Part shown: piece after piece, positions 1-5,660 of the stretch
How the letters are laid out: each line of letters opens with the position of its first letter
Position numbering within the stretch: the first letter of the stretch is position 1
NCBI GenBank assembly: GCA_016196415.1
Contig: JACPXS010000047.1
Location: 1-10,123 of the forward strand
Origin: Candidatus Omnitrophota bacterium
GTDB taxonomy: Bacteria; Omnitrophota; Koll11; Aquiviventales; Aquiviventaceae
DNA: 10,123 bases
Reading direction: 5' to 3'
Position numbers and translations under genes: made by a program
Notes under the pieces: model-generated
What the model saw: only the letters and a program-made list of their open reading frames with translations
Database searches by the model: none
What the model was told of the DNA's origin: nothing

Positions 1-129
1 ACCTCCCTCGCTGATGTGAAACGGAAATTACGGTTTGATGTGCTCTACATCAAACGGATGTGCCTCGCCCTCGATCTGCGCATCCTGAGCTGGACCGTGA
101 TGGTGGTCCTCACAGGGCGTGGCAAGTAA
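1..129 (+). CDS. C-terminal end of an initiating sugar transferase (partial, 5' end outside window)
   Basis: An open frame runs from base 1 to a TAA at 127-129 and gives 42 residues. It contains KLRFDVLYIKR, then ALDLRIL, then VVLTGRG just before the stop. This matches the usual tail of bacterial sugar transferases of the WcaJ/EpsB type (family PF02397), which commonly read like KLRYDLYYIKNWS, a DLKIL segment and a VVLxGxG ending. These membrane enzymes transfer a sugar phosphate from a nucleotide sugar to undecaprenyl phosphate, the first step of exopolysaccharide assembly. They are frequent neighbours of exosortase genes, which fits the genes downstream. The catalytic part lies outside the window, so sugar specificity cannot be judged. 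No terminator follows the stop. Confidence 0.82.
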   Translation, partial: TSLADVKRKLRFDVLYIKRMCLALDLRILSWTVMVVLTGRGK

Positions 130-535
130 CTGTCCATCCCCACGCGTCTTTCTTGCTAATTCGATAGCGCTCGCCTCTCCAGTCCGCCAGACGCATCACC
201 AGCAATCGAGCGGCGGTTCTCTGCAACACGCTGTGTGAGTTTCGCGCTGTCCTTTAGAAGAGCGCCGATCACTATCAGATCGATTCGGTGTATGAATCTC
301 TCGCAGAAACAGGGATCCCGTATCAATGATGACATAAGAATGCTGATCGTTGAGTTTTCATAAGTCAGGTCGGCTCACAACAAAACGTCGAGTTTTATCA
401 ACGCCCGCCACACTTTTCTTCAAAAGGGGAGCAGTGAGTGGACAGGCAAAGGACTTTGTGAAAGGCAGGTACTTGATAACACTTAGACGCCACAAGAGTT
501 ACAGCATGATTCTGATGTCAAAAAAAACGAAAAAC
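130..535. other. Non-coding stretch upstream of the sigma-54 promoter
   Basis: About 400 bases between the sugar transferase stop and the sigma-54 promoter. I see no gene here that I can support. It becomes more AT-rich from about 300 onward than the GC-rich genes around it. It contains the paired repeats at 348-403 and short weak inverted repeats such as CTTT-GTG-AAAG near 453-463. A frame open from 258 to 327 reads as plausible protein (DHYQIDSVYESLAETGIPYQ) but is only 23 codons and has no start codon, so it may be chance or a gene remnant. The stretch is best seen as the enhancer region for the promoter that follows. Confidence 0.5.
348..403. repeat. Paired repeats, candidate activator binding sites
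   Basis: The 11-mer CGTTGAGTTTT (348-358) recurs with one mismatch as CGTCGAGTTTT (386-396), 38 bases later. The second copy lies in a dyad, AAAAC-GTCGA-GTTTT (382-396). The ends of the whole segment are themselves inverted: CGTTGA (348-353) and TCAACG (398-403). The block lies about 160-215 bases before the predicted sigma-54 start point near 562. Upstream activator sites of NtrC-class proteins typically lie at such distances. The link to the regulator encoded at 5650-7044 is inference. Confidence 0.35.
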
Positions 536-551
536 TGGTACGGAACCTGCT
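536..551 (+). promoter_or_regulatory. Sigma-54 (-24/-12) promoter
   Basis: The 16-mer TGGTACGGAACCTGCT matches the sigma-54 consensus TGGCACG-N4-TTGCW at 10 of the 12 specified positions. The invariant GG and GC are separated by exactly 10 bases. The predicted start is near 562, just before the inverted repeat that begins at 568, with the PEP-CTERM gene beginning at 797. A sigma-54 promoter fits the NtrC-class activator and the rpoN gene encoded in the same window. PEP-CTERM genes in other bacteria are known to be under PrsK/PrsR and RpoN control. Confidence 0.7.
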
Positions 552-567
552 TCTTTAAGTTCATGTG

Positions 568-742
568 TGCTCTGTCGAAAAGCTGCTGCGTAGCAGCGGG
601 TGACGCGGAGCCGGGGTCCTCGTGTCCGCCCGCAGCGCCAGCGCGATAGTCGCTTGGCGAGGACGGACGTGGGGTGGCGCAGTGGCAGGCCCCGCTGCCT
701 GAAGCCTGTGAACATTCCAGCGAGTTGGTTTTCGACAGAGCA
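568..742 (+). ncRNA. Candidate structured 5' leader RNA closed by a 14-bp inverted repeat
   Basis: TGCTCTGTCGAAAA (568-581) is the exact reverse complement of TTTTCGACAGAGCA (729-742). Between the arms are further stems. A perfect hairpin GCTGCT-GCGT-AGCAGC lies at 582-597, stacked directly on the outer stem. A long arm pairs 618-628 with 664-674 (11 bp, including three G-U pairs) and encloses 636-643 paired with 651-659 with one bulged base. A hairpin GGCAG/CTGCC lies at 684-699, with an alternative CAGGC/GCCTG at 686-701. Together these give a multibranch junction. The outer stem begins about 6 bases after the predicted sigma-54 start, so the element would sit at the very 5' end of the PEP-CTERM mRNA. 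I see no U-tract after it, so a leader is likelier than a free small RNA. I do not recognise a known RNA family. The alternative is a small mobile palindromic element, though I see no target-site duplication. Confidence 0.5.
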
Positions 743-784
743 GTTCGTGTGAATAAATAAGAGAGTGGTTCGACTGTCAGATTT

Positions 785-791
785 GGGGGGA
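785..791 (+). promoter_or_regulatory. Ribosome binding site of the PEP-CTERM gene
   Basis: A run of six G followed by A lies five bases before the ATG at 797. It is an unusual G-run version of a Shine-Dalgarno sequence and supports this start codon. It falls about 40 bases after the 3' arm of the structured leader, close enough for folding of the leader to influence it. Confidence 0.5.
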
Positions 792-796
792 CTCAA

Positions 797-1126
797 ATGA
801 GACGAATCGGGCAAGGGGCATTACTGGCACTGAGCATCACGGTTCAGTTGCTCTCAACAGGCTGTTTGGGATTCGAGAGCGGGTTCTCCCATGACCTCGG
901 CAGCTCAGATGCGGCCTCCGCGTTCGGCTCCCTCCCCTCTGGAGCAGGTGGCGTGCCTGGTCTCGGCGGGACGAGTCGCGATGGCCTTGCCGCTGACGTG
1001 GCGACCGTTCATAACCCGGAACCGGCTAGTCTTGCCCTGTTTGGCGGCGGGGCGCTCGGCGTGGCCTGGTTTCGAAAGCGTCGGTCCAGTCGAACGAAGA
1101 GTCGGTCGACCGTCCCGCATCCATAG
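797..1126 (+). CDS. Small PEP-CTERM sorting-signal protein, possibly a lipoprotein
   Basis: The protein has 109 residues. Its C-terminus is a classic PEP-CTERM signal: NPEPAS at residues 73-78, a short glycine/alanine-rich hydrophobic helix (about 79-92) and the basic cluster RKRR (93-96). Such proteins are exported, recognised by an exosortase at the Pro-Glu-Pro motif, and thought to be cleaved and passed to the cell surface or an exopolysaccharide matrix. The N-terminus has basic residues, a hydrophobic stretch and LLSTGC with Cys23, resembling a weak lipobox (Ser rather than Leu at -3). The middle (about 24-72) is low complexity, rich in Gly, Ser and Ala, with no recognisable fold. After RKRR come 13 further residues, somewhat longer than usual for this signal. 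It is the likely local substrate of the exosortase at 2967-3809. The start is set by the G-rich ribosome site at 785-791 and by the signal peptide. Confidence 0.8.
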   Translation: MRRIGQGALLALSITVQLLSTGCLGFESGFSHDLGSSDAASAFGSLPSGAGGVPGLGGTSRDGLAADVATVHNPEPASLALFGGGALGVAWFRKRRSSRTKSRSTVPHP

Positions 1127-1136
1127 ATCCCTCAGC

Positions 1137-2045
1137 ATGATCCTGGACGTGCGGCGTGCCTGGTATCAGATGGCTCGGATGCTCGGCTCCCACTGGAGGC
1201 TGTGGATCCCGTTCGGGATCATTGCTGCGGTGGAAGCGCTGATGATCGGTCTGGTCTGGTTGGCGCCGATGCCGCCCTATTCAACCGTCTTGGCCCCCCC
1301 GATTCGATACGTTTTTGGTGAGCGATTTCTTCACTACCCGTGGCATCTGTGGTTTGTCTACTATGCCATGCGCCATGCCTACCTGGCGGCTTCAGTCGTC
1401 ATCGGAGCTTTTATGAGCGGGGTGGCCTGCGTGATGGTTTGGCAGACCCACACAGGGCAACGGCTCTCATTTCGCGAGGCCTTGCTGAGTCGACGCGTGC
1501 GCTATGGCACCGTCCTGATCCTTTGGGGACTCACCTGGGCGGCGGCGCGGGGTGCGGTTGGGATGCTCGTTCGCACAGCGCCGGCCGGCTCGGCGTGGCT
1601 CTTCTGGGCCATCGTCGCACTGACCGTTGGCCTCCAAACGCTGTTTGCCTACGCGATCCCGGCTGCCGTGTTTACCGGGGCCCCATGGTGGCGCGCGCTC
1701 CTCCAGGGCTTTCGGGAAGTCACGCGCTATCCGATGAGCACGCTGCTGATGGTCCTGGTTCCGCTCACCGCGGTCATCGGGTTTAGCGTCGCAGTCCCGG
1801 AGAATCGCCTTGCCGCTTGGATGGTGCAGACGGTTCCGGAGATCGCCGTGTTCTGCATCATCGGCCGATGGCTTGTGATGATGGCGGCGGATGCCCTGTT
1901 GACCGTCGGCATTGCTCACCTCTGGTGGATTCATCGGGCGCAGGATGTCCCCTCCCTCCAGGCGCAGCGGTCTCACGGTCGCGCGCGATCCGTCCCGCGC
2001 GGATTCTTGAAGGAGAGCCCCGTTGCTGTCTCAGCGAGCGATTAA
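1137..2045 (+). CDS. Polytopic inner-membrane protein of unknown function
   Basis: The protein has 302 residues and about six hydrophobic segments, for example near residues 23-45, 81-105, 125-145, 155-180, 197-219 and 234-258, followed by a basic soluble tail of roughly 40 residues. The frame is open further upstream, but ATG 1137 is preferred because it removes overlap with the PEP-CTERM gene and gives a sensible N-terminus (MILDVRRAWYQMARML). It begins 10 bases after the preceding stop without a clear Shine-Dalgarno site, so translational coupling is likely. I do not recognise the family. It could help with export or polysaccharide synthesis given its place between a PEP-CTERM substrate and the exosortase, but no catalytic motif is visible. 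Confidence 0.75.
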   Translation: MILDVRRAWYQMARMLGSHWRLWIPFGIIAAVEALMIGLVWLAPMPPYSTVLAPPIRYVFGERFLHYPWHLWFVYYAMRHAYLAASVVIGAFMSGVACVMVWQTHTGQRLSFREALLSRRVRYGTVLILWGLTWAAARGAVGMLVRTAPAGSAWLFWAIVALTVGLQTLFAYAIPAAVFTGAPWWRALLQGFREVTRYPMSTLLMVLVPLTAVIGFSVAVPENRLAAWMVQTVPEIAVFCIIGRWLVMMAADALLTVGIAHLWWIHRAQDVPSLQAQRSHGRARSVPRGFLKESPVAVSASD

Positions 2046-2061
2046 GGAGGCCGGTGCGTGC

Positions 2062-2961
2062 ATGCATTGGCGTGCGAGTGCGTTCAGGAAAGGCGCTGGG
2101 GGACTGGCGTGCCTCGCACTCGTCTGGGCCGTCTCCGGGTGCAGCGCGTCGTATCGAGGAGAACGGTTGTTTTGGAGAGCCCAACAGCTCAGCGCGCCCA
2201 TCGTGAAGGACCCGGGTCGCGTGGAACCGGCCCAAGTCGCACAGGCCATCGAGGCGTTTCGTCGGGTCACGCAGGCGGTTCCAGGGACCGTCTGGGGAGC
2301 GCGTGCCCAGATGGCCATTGGATCGCTCAACGCGCTCCGTCGAGACTATCGCGAAGCCCGCGCGGCGTACGCCGGGGTGCTGCGAGAGTATCACGAGGAG
2401 CAGGAGCTGTGCTTGAACGCGCGCGTGGCCATCGCGAAAAGCTATGAAATTGAGCAGCAATGGGCGGAGGCGGCGGCGGCCTACTATGACGTGACCGACT
2501 ACCACCTGTGGAGCCGCCTGGGGTTGGAGGTCCCGCTCTATGTGGCGGCGCTGTATGCGAAGTCCGGCACCCCGGATCAGGCCACGCGCGCGTATGAACG
2601 CGCCGTTGGCATCTATACGAAAGCCATCCCCAACGCCCCCACGCCAGAGCTGGTGACGCAGGTGAAAGGCTACCTCGCTATTGCCTACCAACGGCTCGGA
2701 GACTGGGACCATGAGACGGAACTCTTGGAAGAGTTGGCGTCGACTCAGACGGGCGTCAACCGTCCCCTGGTCCTGCTCACCTTGGGGTCGATCTACCAAG
2801 CAAAACTCAGCAATCACCAGAGAGCCGAGCAGACGTTCACCCAGCTGTTCGAAGAGTTTCCCGACCATCTCTACGGACACATGGCCAAGCTGAAGCTCGA
2901 ACAGCTCGGGCTGACCATCATCCCGCAGAGTCCATCGGACGCCCCTCCGCCCTCACCCTGA
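2062..2961 (+). CDS. TPR-type lipoprotein of the exosortase locus
   Basis: From ATG 2062 the protein has 299 residues. A lipoprotein signal peptide is visible: Arg/Lys near the start, a hydrophobic run GLACLALVWAV and lipobox VSGC with Cys27. The rest is helical with tetratricopeptide-like repeats: AIEAFRRV...PGTVWGARAQMAIG, YREARAAYAGVLREY, WAEAAAAYYDV, DQATRAYERAVGIY, and RAEQTFTQLFEEFPDH near the C-terminus. TPR lipoproteins usually act as scaffolds in the envelope, and such proteins are common in exopolysaccharide/exosortase clusters. It is far shorter than PrsT, the large TPR protein of some such loci. An AGGAGG at 2045-2050, overlapping the previous stop, lies 11 bases before this ATG. 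A TTG at 2023 with better spaced AAGGAG (2010-2015) is an alternative start that would add 13 residues and overlap the upstream gene. Confidence 0.82.
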   Translation: MHWRASAFRKGAGGLACLALVWAVSGCSASYRGERLFWRAQQLSAPIVKDPGRVEPAQVAQAIEAFRRVTQAVPGTVWGARAQMAIGSLNALRRDYREARAAYAGVLREYHEEQELCLNARVAIAKSYEIEQQWAEAAAAYYDVTDYHLWSRLGLEVPLYVAALYAKSGTPDQATRAYERAVGIYTKAIPNAPTPELVTQVKGYLAIAYQRLGDWDHETELLEELASTQTGVNRPLVLLTLGSIYQAKLSNHQRAEQTFTQLFEEFPDHLYGHMAKLKLEQLGLTIIPQSPSDAPPPSP

Positions 2962-2966
2962 CCTTC

Positions 2967-3809
2967 ATGGTGCTTACCCGCCCGGTCATTCGTCAGGCGC
3001 TGTTCGGCCTGCTCCTCACAGGGGCCTTCGCGCTGTTATTTTGGCCGACGCTTGTGTGGATGGCTGCGCGGTTCACCGAGCACAGCTCGTTCTACTCGCA
3101 TGGCTGGATCGTTCCCTTCGCCAGCGGCTGGTTAGTGTGGCAGCGCCGCGCGAGCCTAAACGGGCTCGCAGGCCAGGGCGATGGATGGGGACTGGCCCTG
3201 CTGATTCCTGCGGCGGCAATCCATGTGCTCGCCAGTTGGTGGCAGGTCGGGTTTGTATCCGGGATCGCCATGGTCGTTGCGGTCTGGGGGTTGGTGTGGA
3301 CGTGCTGGGGGCGCGCGACGCTTCAGGCTCTGAAGGGGCCCCTGCTCTTTTTGCTCTTCATGGTCCCGTTACCCAGCATCCTGCTGATTACCACCAGCTT
3401 CAAGATGAAGCTCCTGGCAGCTTCACTGGCCAGCGTTGCGCTCAAGCTCATGGGGATCCATGCGCTCCAGGCGGGCTCGACCATCCAGGTGCCTGGCATG
3501 GCGGTCGTCGTCGATGAGACCTGCAGCGGTTTGCGTTCACTCATCAGCCTCATCGCCCTTGCCACGCTGTGGACCGCCGGCCTGCCCCCCTCAGCCACAT
3601 GGCGTCACAAGCTGACGATTATCGCCGCCGCCATCCCCATCGCGATCATCGCCAACGTGGCGCGCATCATGCTCCTGGCGCTGCTCGCGGCGGTCTACGG
3701 CTCGAGGATCGCCGACAGTTTCATCCACTGGGGTTCCGGGATCGTGGTCTTTGGTGTTTCGTTGAGCCTGCTGATCTGGCTCACGGCGCGCGTGGCGAAG
3801 CCCGCATGA
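2967..3809 (+). CDS. xrt: Exosortase (PEP-CTERM sorting transpeptidase)
   Basis: The protein has 280 residues with about eight membrane segments. The three conserved exosortase residues are visible in order: Cys186 in VDETCSGLRSL, Arg233 in IANVARIMLLALL, and His254 in SFIHWGSGIVVF. Exosortases are integral inner-membrane enzymes that recognise PEP-CTERM tails. By analogy with sortases they are thought to cleave and transfer the protein to another molecule. The early FYSHGWIVPF segment (42-51) is also typical of the family. The gene starts 5 bases after the TPR lipoprotein and overlaps the next gene by four bases (ATGA), so co-translation is likely. No Shine-Dalgarno is visible. The EpsI protein is a separate gene, not a C-terminal fusion. 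Assignment to a numbered exosortase subtype is not possible by eye. The PEP-CTERM protein at 797-1126 is the obvious candidate substrate. Confidence 0.93.
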   Translation: MVLTRPVIRQALFGLLLTGAFALLFWPTLVWMAARFTEHSSFYSHGWIVPFASGWLVWQRRASLNGLAGQGDGWGLALLIPAAAIHVLASWWQVGFVSGIAMVVAVWGLVWTCWGRATLQALKGPLLFLLFMVPLPSILLITTSFKMKLLAASLASVALKLMGIHALQAGSTIQVPGMAVVVDETCSGLRSLISLIALATLWTAGLPPSATWRHKLTIIAAAIPIAIIANVARIMLLALLAAVYGSRIADSFIHWGSGIVVFGVSLSLLIWLTARVAKPA

Positions 3810-4459
3810 CGATTCGCGCACCCCGAGGAATCGCCCTGGCGAGCCTCCTGCTGTTCGCGTGGGTGCTCCAGCAGGGCCGGCCTGATCGGCTGACGCGGCC
3901 GCCTCAGGGAAACGAGGCCCTCCACGATCCCGGCTCATCGGTGCCAGACCAGTTTGGAGTATGGGCTGGCATGCCCATCAAGGTTGAGGACCAATCCGCT
4001 CTGATCTTGGGGACGGAGGAGATCTCGGTAAAGGAATACCGCATGGGGCATGAGCCCCCCGTCTGGTTCACTCAAGTGGGGGGCGTTGGCAGCCGCACGC
4101 CGTTTCACCCTCCAGAGCTGTGCTATCTCGGCAGCAGCTTTGACGTGCTCCAGCGCGGACCCATCACGGTGACAGCCCATGGAGCGCAGCACCGACTGAT
4201 GCGCTTGGCGGTCGGCCGCGATGGCCATGCCATTGAAGTGTGGTACTGGTTTACCGCCAACGGCCGCGTCACGCCCAGCTACTATCAACAGCAGCTCTGG
4301 TTTGTGATGGAGGCCCTCCACCGCGCGCCGATCTCCGGCACGTTGGTGAGGATCGCGACCCCGATCGATCGGCTTGAGGCGAGCCACCGCCGCCTGCTCG
4401 CGTTTTTCACCTCCTTGGAAACGGTCACTGTCGAACAGAGACGACATCCTGATGTATAG
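3806..4459 (+). CDS. epsI: EpsI-family exosortase-associated protein
   Basis: The protein has 217 residues, begins with one N-terminal hydrophobic segment (about 8-21) and then has a periplasmic domain. The family hallmark is visible as SRTPFHPPELCYLGSSF (96-112) with Cys106, matching the RTPxHxPExCY pattern of EpsI proteins (exosortase C-terminal/EpsI domain, PF11984). A VWYWF segment (145-149) is also typical. EpsI proteins are encoded next to, or fused to, exosortases. They are needed for exopolysaccharide production or PEP-CTERM processing, but their biochemical role is not settled. The ATG at 3806 overlaps the exosortase stop (ATGA). It is the last gene before a new promoter at 4492, which suggests that the structural operon ends here, although I see no clear terminator. 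Confidence 0.9.
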   Translation: MTIRAPRGIALASLLLFAWVLQQGRPDRLTRPPQGNEALHDPGSSVPDQFGVWAGMPIKVEDQSALILGTEEISVKEYRMGHEPPVWFTQVGGVGSRTPFHPPELCYLGSSFDVLQRGPITVTAHGAQHRLMRLAVGRDGHAIEVWYWFTANGRVTPSYYQQQLWFVMEALHRAPISGTLVRIATPIDRLEASHRRLLAFFTSLETVTVEQRRHPDV

Positions 4460-4491
4460 CCGCACACCCCTGAGGCGGTCCGTCAGAGCGC

Positions 4492-4520
4492 TTGACGTTC
4501 GCCCGAAAGCGTGGTACCAT
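4492..4520 (+). promoter_or_regulatory. Sigma-70 type promoter of the two-component operon
   Basis: TTGACG (4492-4497) and TACCAT (4515-4520) are separated by exactly 17 bases. This is a near-consensus -35 box and a fair -10 box. The predicted start near 4527 gives a leader of about 48 bases before the kinase ATG at 4575. An imperfect inverted repeat CGCTT (4489-4493)/AAGCG (4507-4511) overlaps the -35 box and could be an operator, but the arms are only 5 bp. Confidence 0.65.
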
Positions 4521-4574
4521 TCCAACCCCCATCCGAGAACGATCCGGGCGAGCCGGAAACCAACCCAAACCCGT

Positions 4575-5660
4575 ATGGATCATCACAACCAAGTCGTTGG
4601 TGCGTGCGAGCAGCTGGTCATGGTCGCACCGTGTGGACTGGTGTTGCTTGATCGCCACGCGGTGGTTCAGTATCTCAACCCTGCTGCGGCACAGCTCCTC
4701 AACGTGAATTCTGCGCAAGCGCTCGGACAGCGGCTGACGGAGCTCATGCCGGCCTGGAACCACACCCCCTTCGCCGCCACCCTCCCCTCGCTTCTGACCG
4801 CCCAATCCGCCGTTGAAGCGATCAATTTTGATGTGCAGGGTCCCGGGGACAAGCGGTTGCGGATCTGTGTGGCCCATGTGCCCAATGGCACGACCAGCAC
4901 GCGAGGCACGCTCCTCACCATTCTCGAAAATAGCGAGGTCGCTTCGCTGGAGCGCCGGCTCCGCCGAGCCGAGTATCAGGCGTCCATCGGCAAGCTGGCG
5001 CGAGGGATCGCCCATGAGCTCAACAGCCCGCTCGATGGCGTCCTGCGCTATACCCATCTCGCTCTGGAGCAGCTGAGCGAGGACGCGCCGGTGCGCGAGT
5101 ACCTCACGCATATCAGCGAGGGATTGAATCGGATGGTGCGGGCCGTCCAGGCCTTTCTGGAGTTCTCGCGCCAGGTGACCACGCCGGTGAGCCGAACGGC
5201 GTCTTTGAATAAGCTGATCGAGGACGCCCTCCTGTTGGTGCAGCATCGCGCCAAATTCCAACAAGTCCGCATCGTGAAGGAATTTGACGAGGCGCTTCCC
5301 TCCGTGCTGGATGGAGGGCTGCAGCATGCTATTCTCAACCTGGTGAAGAACGCGTTTGATGCGATGCCGCACGGAGGGACCTTGACCATTCGAACGCGGC
5401 ACAACGCCTCGCACGTGGACGTCGAGGTCGAGGATACCGGAGCCGGAATCCCGGAGGAGATTCGCGTACGGATCTTTGAGCCGTTCTTTTCAACGAAGCC
5501 CATCCACCAAGGAAGCGGGCTGGGGCTTATCATTGCCAAGGAAGTCGTAGAACGCTCAGGCGGAACGATGGAGTTTGGCAGCGCAGTTGGCGGGGGCGCG
5601 ACGTTTCGGATCCACGTGCCGGTGACCCCCTCCACGGAGGCCCAATCACATGGAACGTAA
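4575..5660 (+). CDS. Soluble PAS-domain sensor histidine kinase
   Basis: The protein has 361 residues and no membrane segment, so it is probably cytoplasmic. An N-terminal PAS-like domain (about 8-118) contains LVLLDRHAVVQYLNPAAAQLL. The dimerisation/phosphoacceptor domain carries the H box GIAHELNSPL with His147. The ATPase domain shows the N box NLVKNAFDAM (Asn259), G1 EDTGAGIP (287-293), F box FEPFFSTK (301-308) and G2 GSGLGL (313-318). All catalytic boxes are intact. The layout resembles NtrB-like kinases that pair with sigma-54 activators. It is much shorter than PrsK, the multi-membrane kinase of many PEP-CTERM systems. The frame is open upstream to 4374, but ATG 4575 is chosen because the promoter at 4492-4520 lies inside that extension and the PAS domain starts just after it. 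No strong Shine-Dalgarno is visible. It overlaps the regulator gene by 11 bases. Confidence 0.9.
   Translation: MDHHNQVVGACEQLVMVAPCGLVLLDRHAVVQYLNPAAAQLLNVNSAQALGQRLTELMPAWNHTPFAATLPSLLTAQSAVEAINFDVQGPGDKRLRICVAHVPNGTTSTRGTLLTILENSEVASLERRLRRAEYQASIGKLARGIAHELNSPLDGVLRYTHLALEQLSEDAPVREYLTHISEGLNRMVRAVQAFLEFSRQVTTPVSRTASLNKLIEDALLLVQHRAKFQQVRIVKEFDEALPSVLDGGLQHAILNLVKNAFDAMPHGGTLTIRTRHNASHVDVEVEDTGAGIPEEIRVRIFEPFFSTKPIHQGSGLGLIIAKEVVERSGGTMEFGSAVGGGATFRIHVPVTPSTEAQSHGT

Noticed and set aside
258..329. Possible remnant of a gene (frame reading DHYQIDSVYESLAETGIPYQ before a TGA)
   Set aside because: Only 23 codons between stops, with no start codon and no family I can name. The protein-like look is not enough to call a pseudogene.
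465..480. A second sigma-54 like site (GGCAGGTACTTGAT)
   Set aside because: The -12 element lacks the invariant GC and the TTG is one base out of register.
350..649. A 99-residue plus-strand open frame
   Set aside because: The sequence has no recognisable domain, no good ribosome site, and spans both the sigma-54 promoter and the inverted-repeat arm. It also becomes low complexity at the end. Best seen as chance.
568..742. Terminal inverted repeats of an insertion sequence or miniature transposon
   Set aside because: No transposase and no target-site duplication are seen at the ends, and the position just after a sigma-54 start favours a transcribed leader. A mobile repeat is not fully excluded.
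518..814. A 98-residue minus-strand open frame opposite the leader
   Set aside because: It covers the structured leader and the start of the PEP-CTERM gene, has an Arg-rich composition typical of antisense GC-rich DNA, and lacks any motif.
1858..2880. A 340-residue minus-strand open frame
   Set aside because: It lies entirely opposite the membrane protein and TPR lipoprotein genes, whose signal peptides, lipobox and repeats show that the plus strand is the coding one.
4425..5414. A 329-residue minus-strand open frame opposite the kinase
   Set aside because: The plus-strand kinase has all its catalytic boxes intact in order, so the antisense frame is a shadow of GC-rich codon use.
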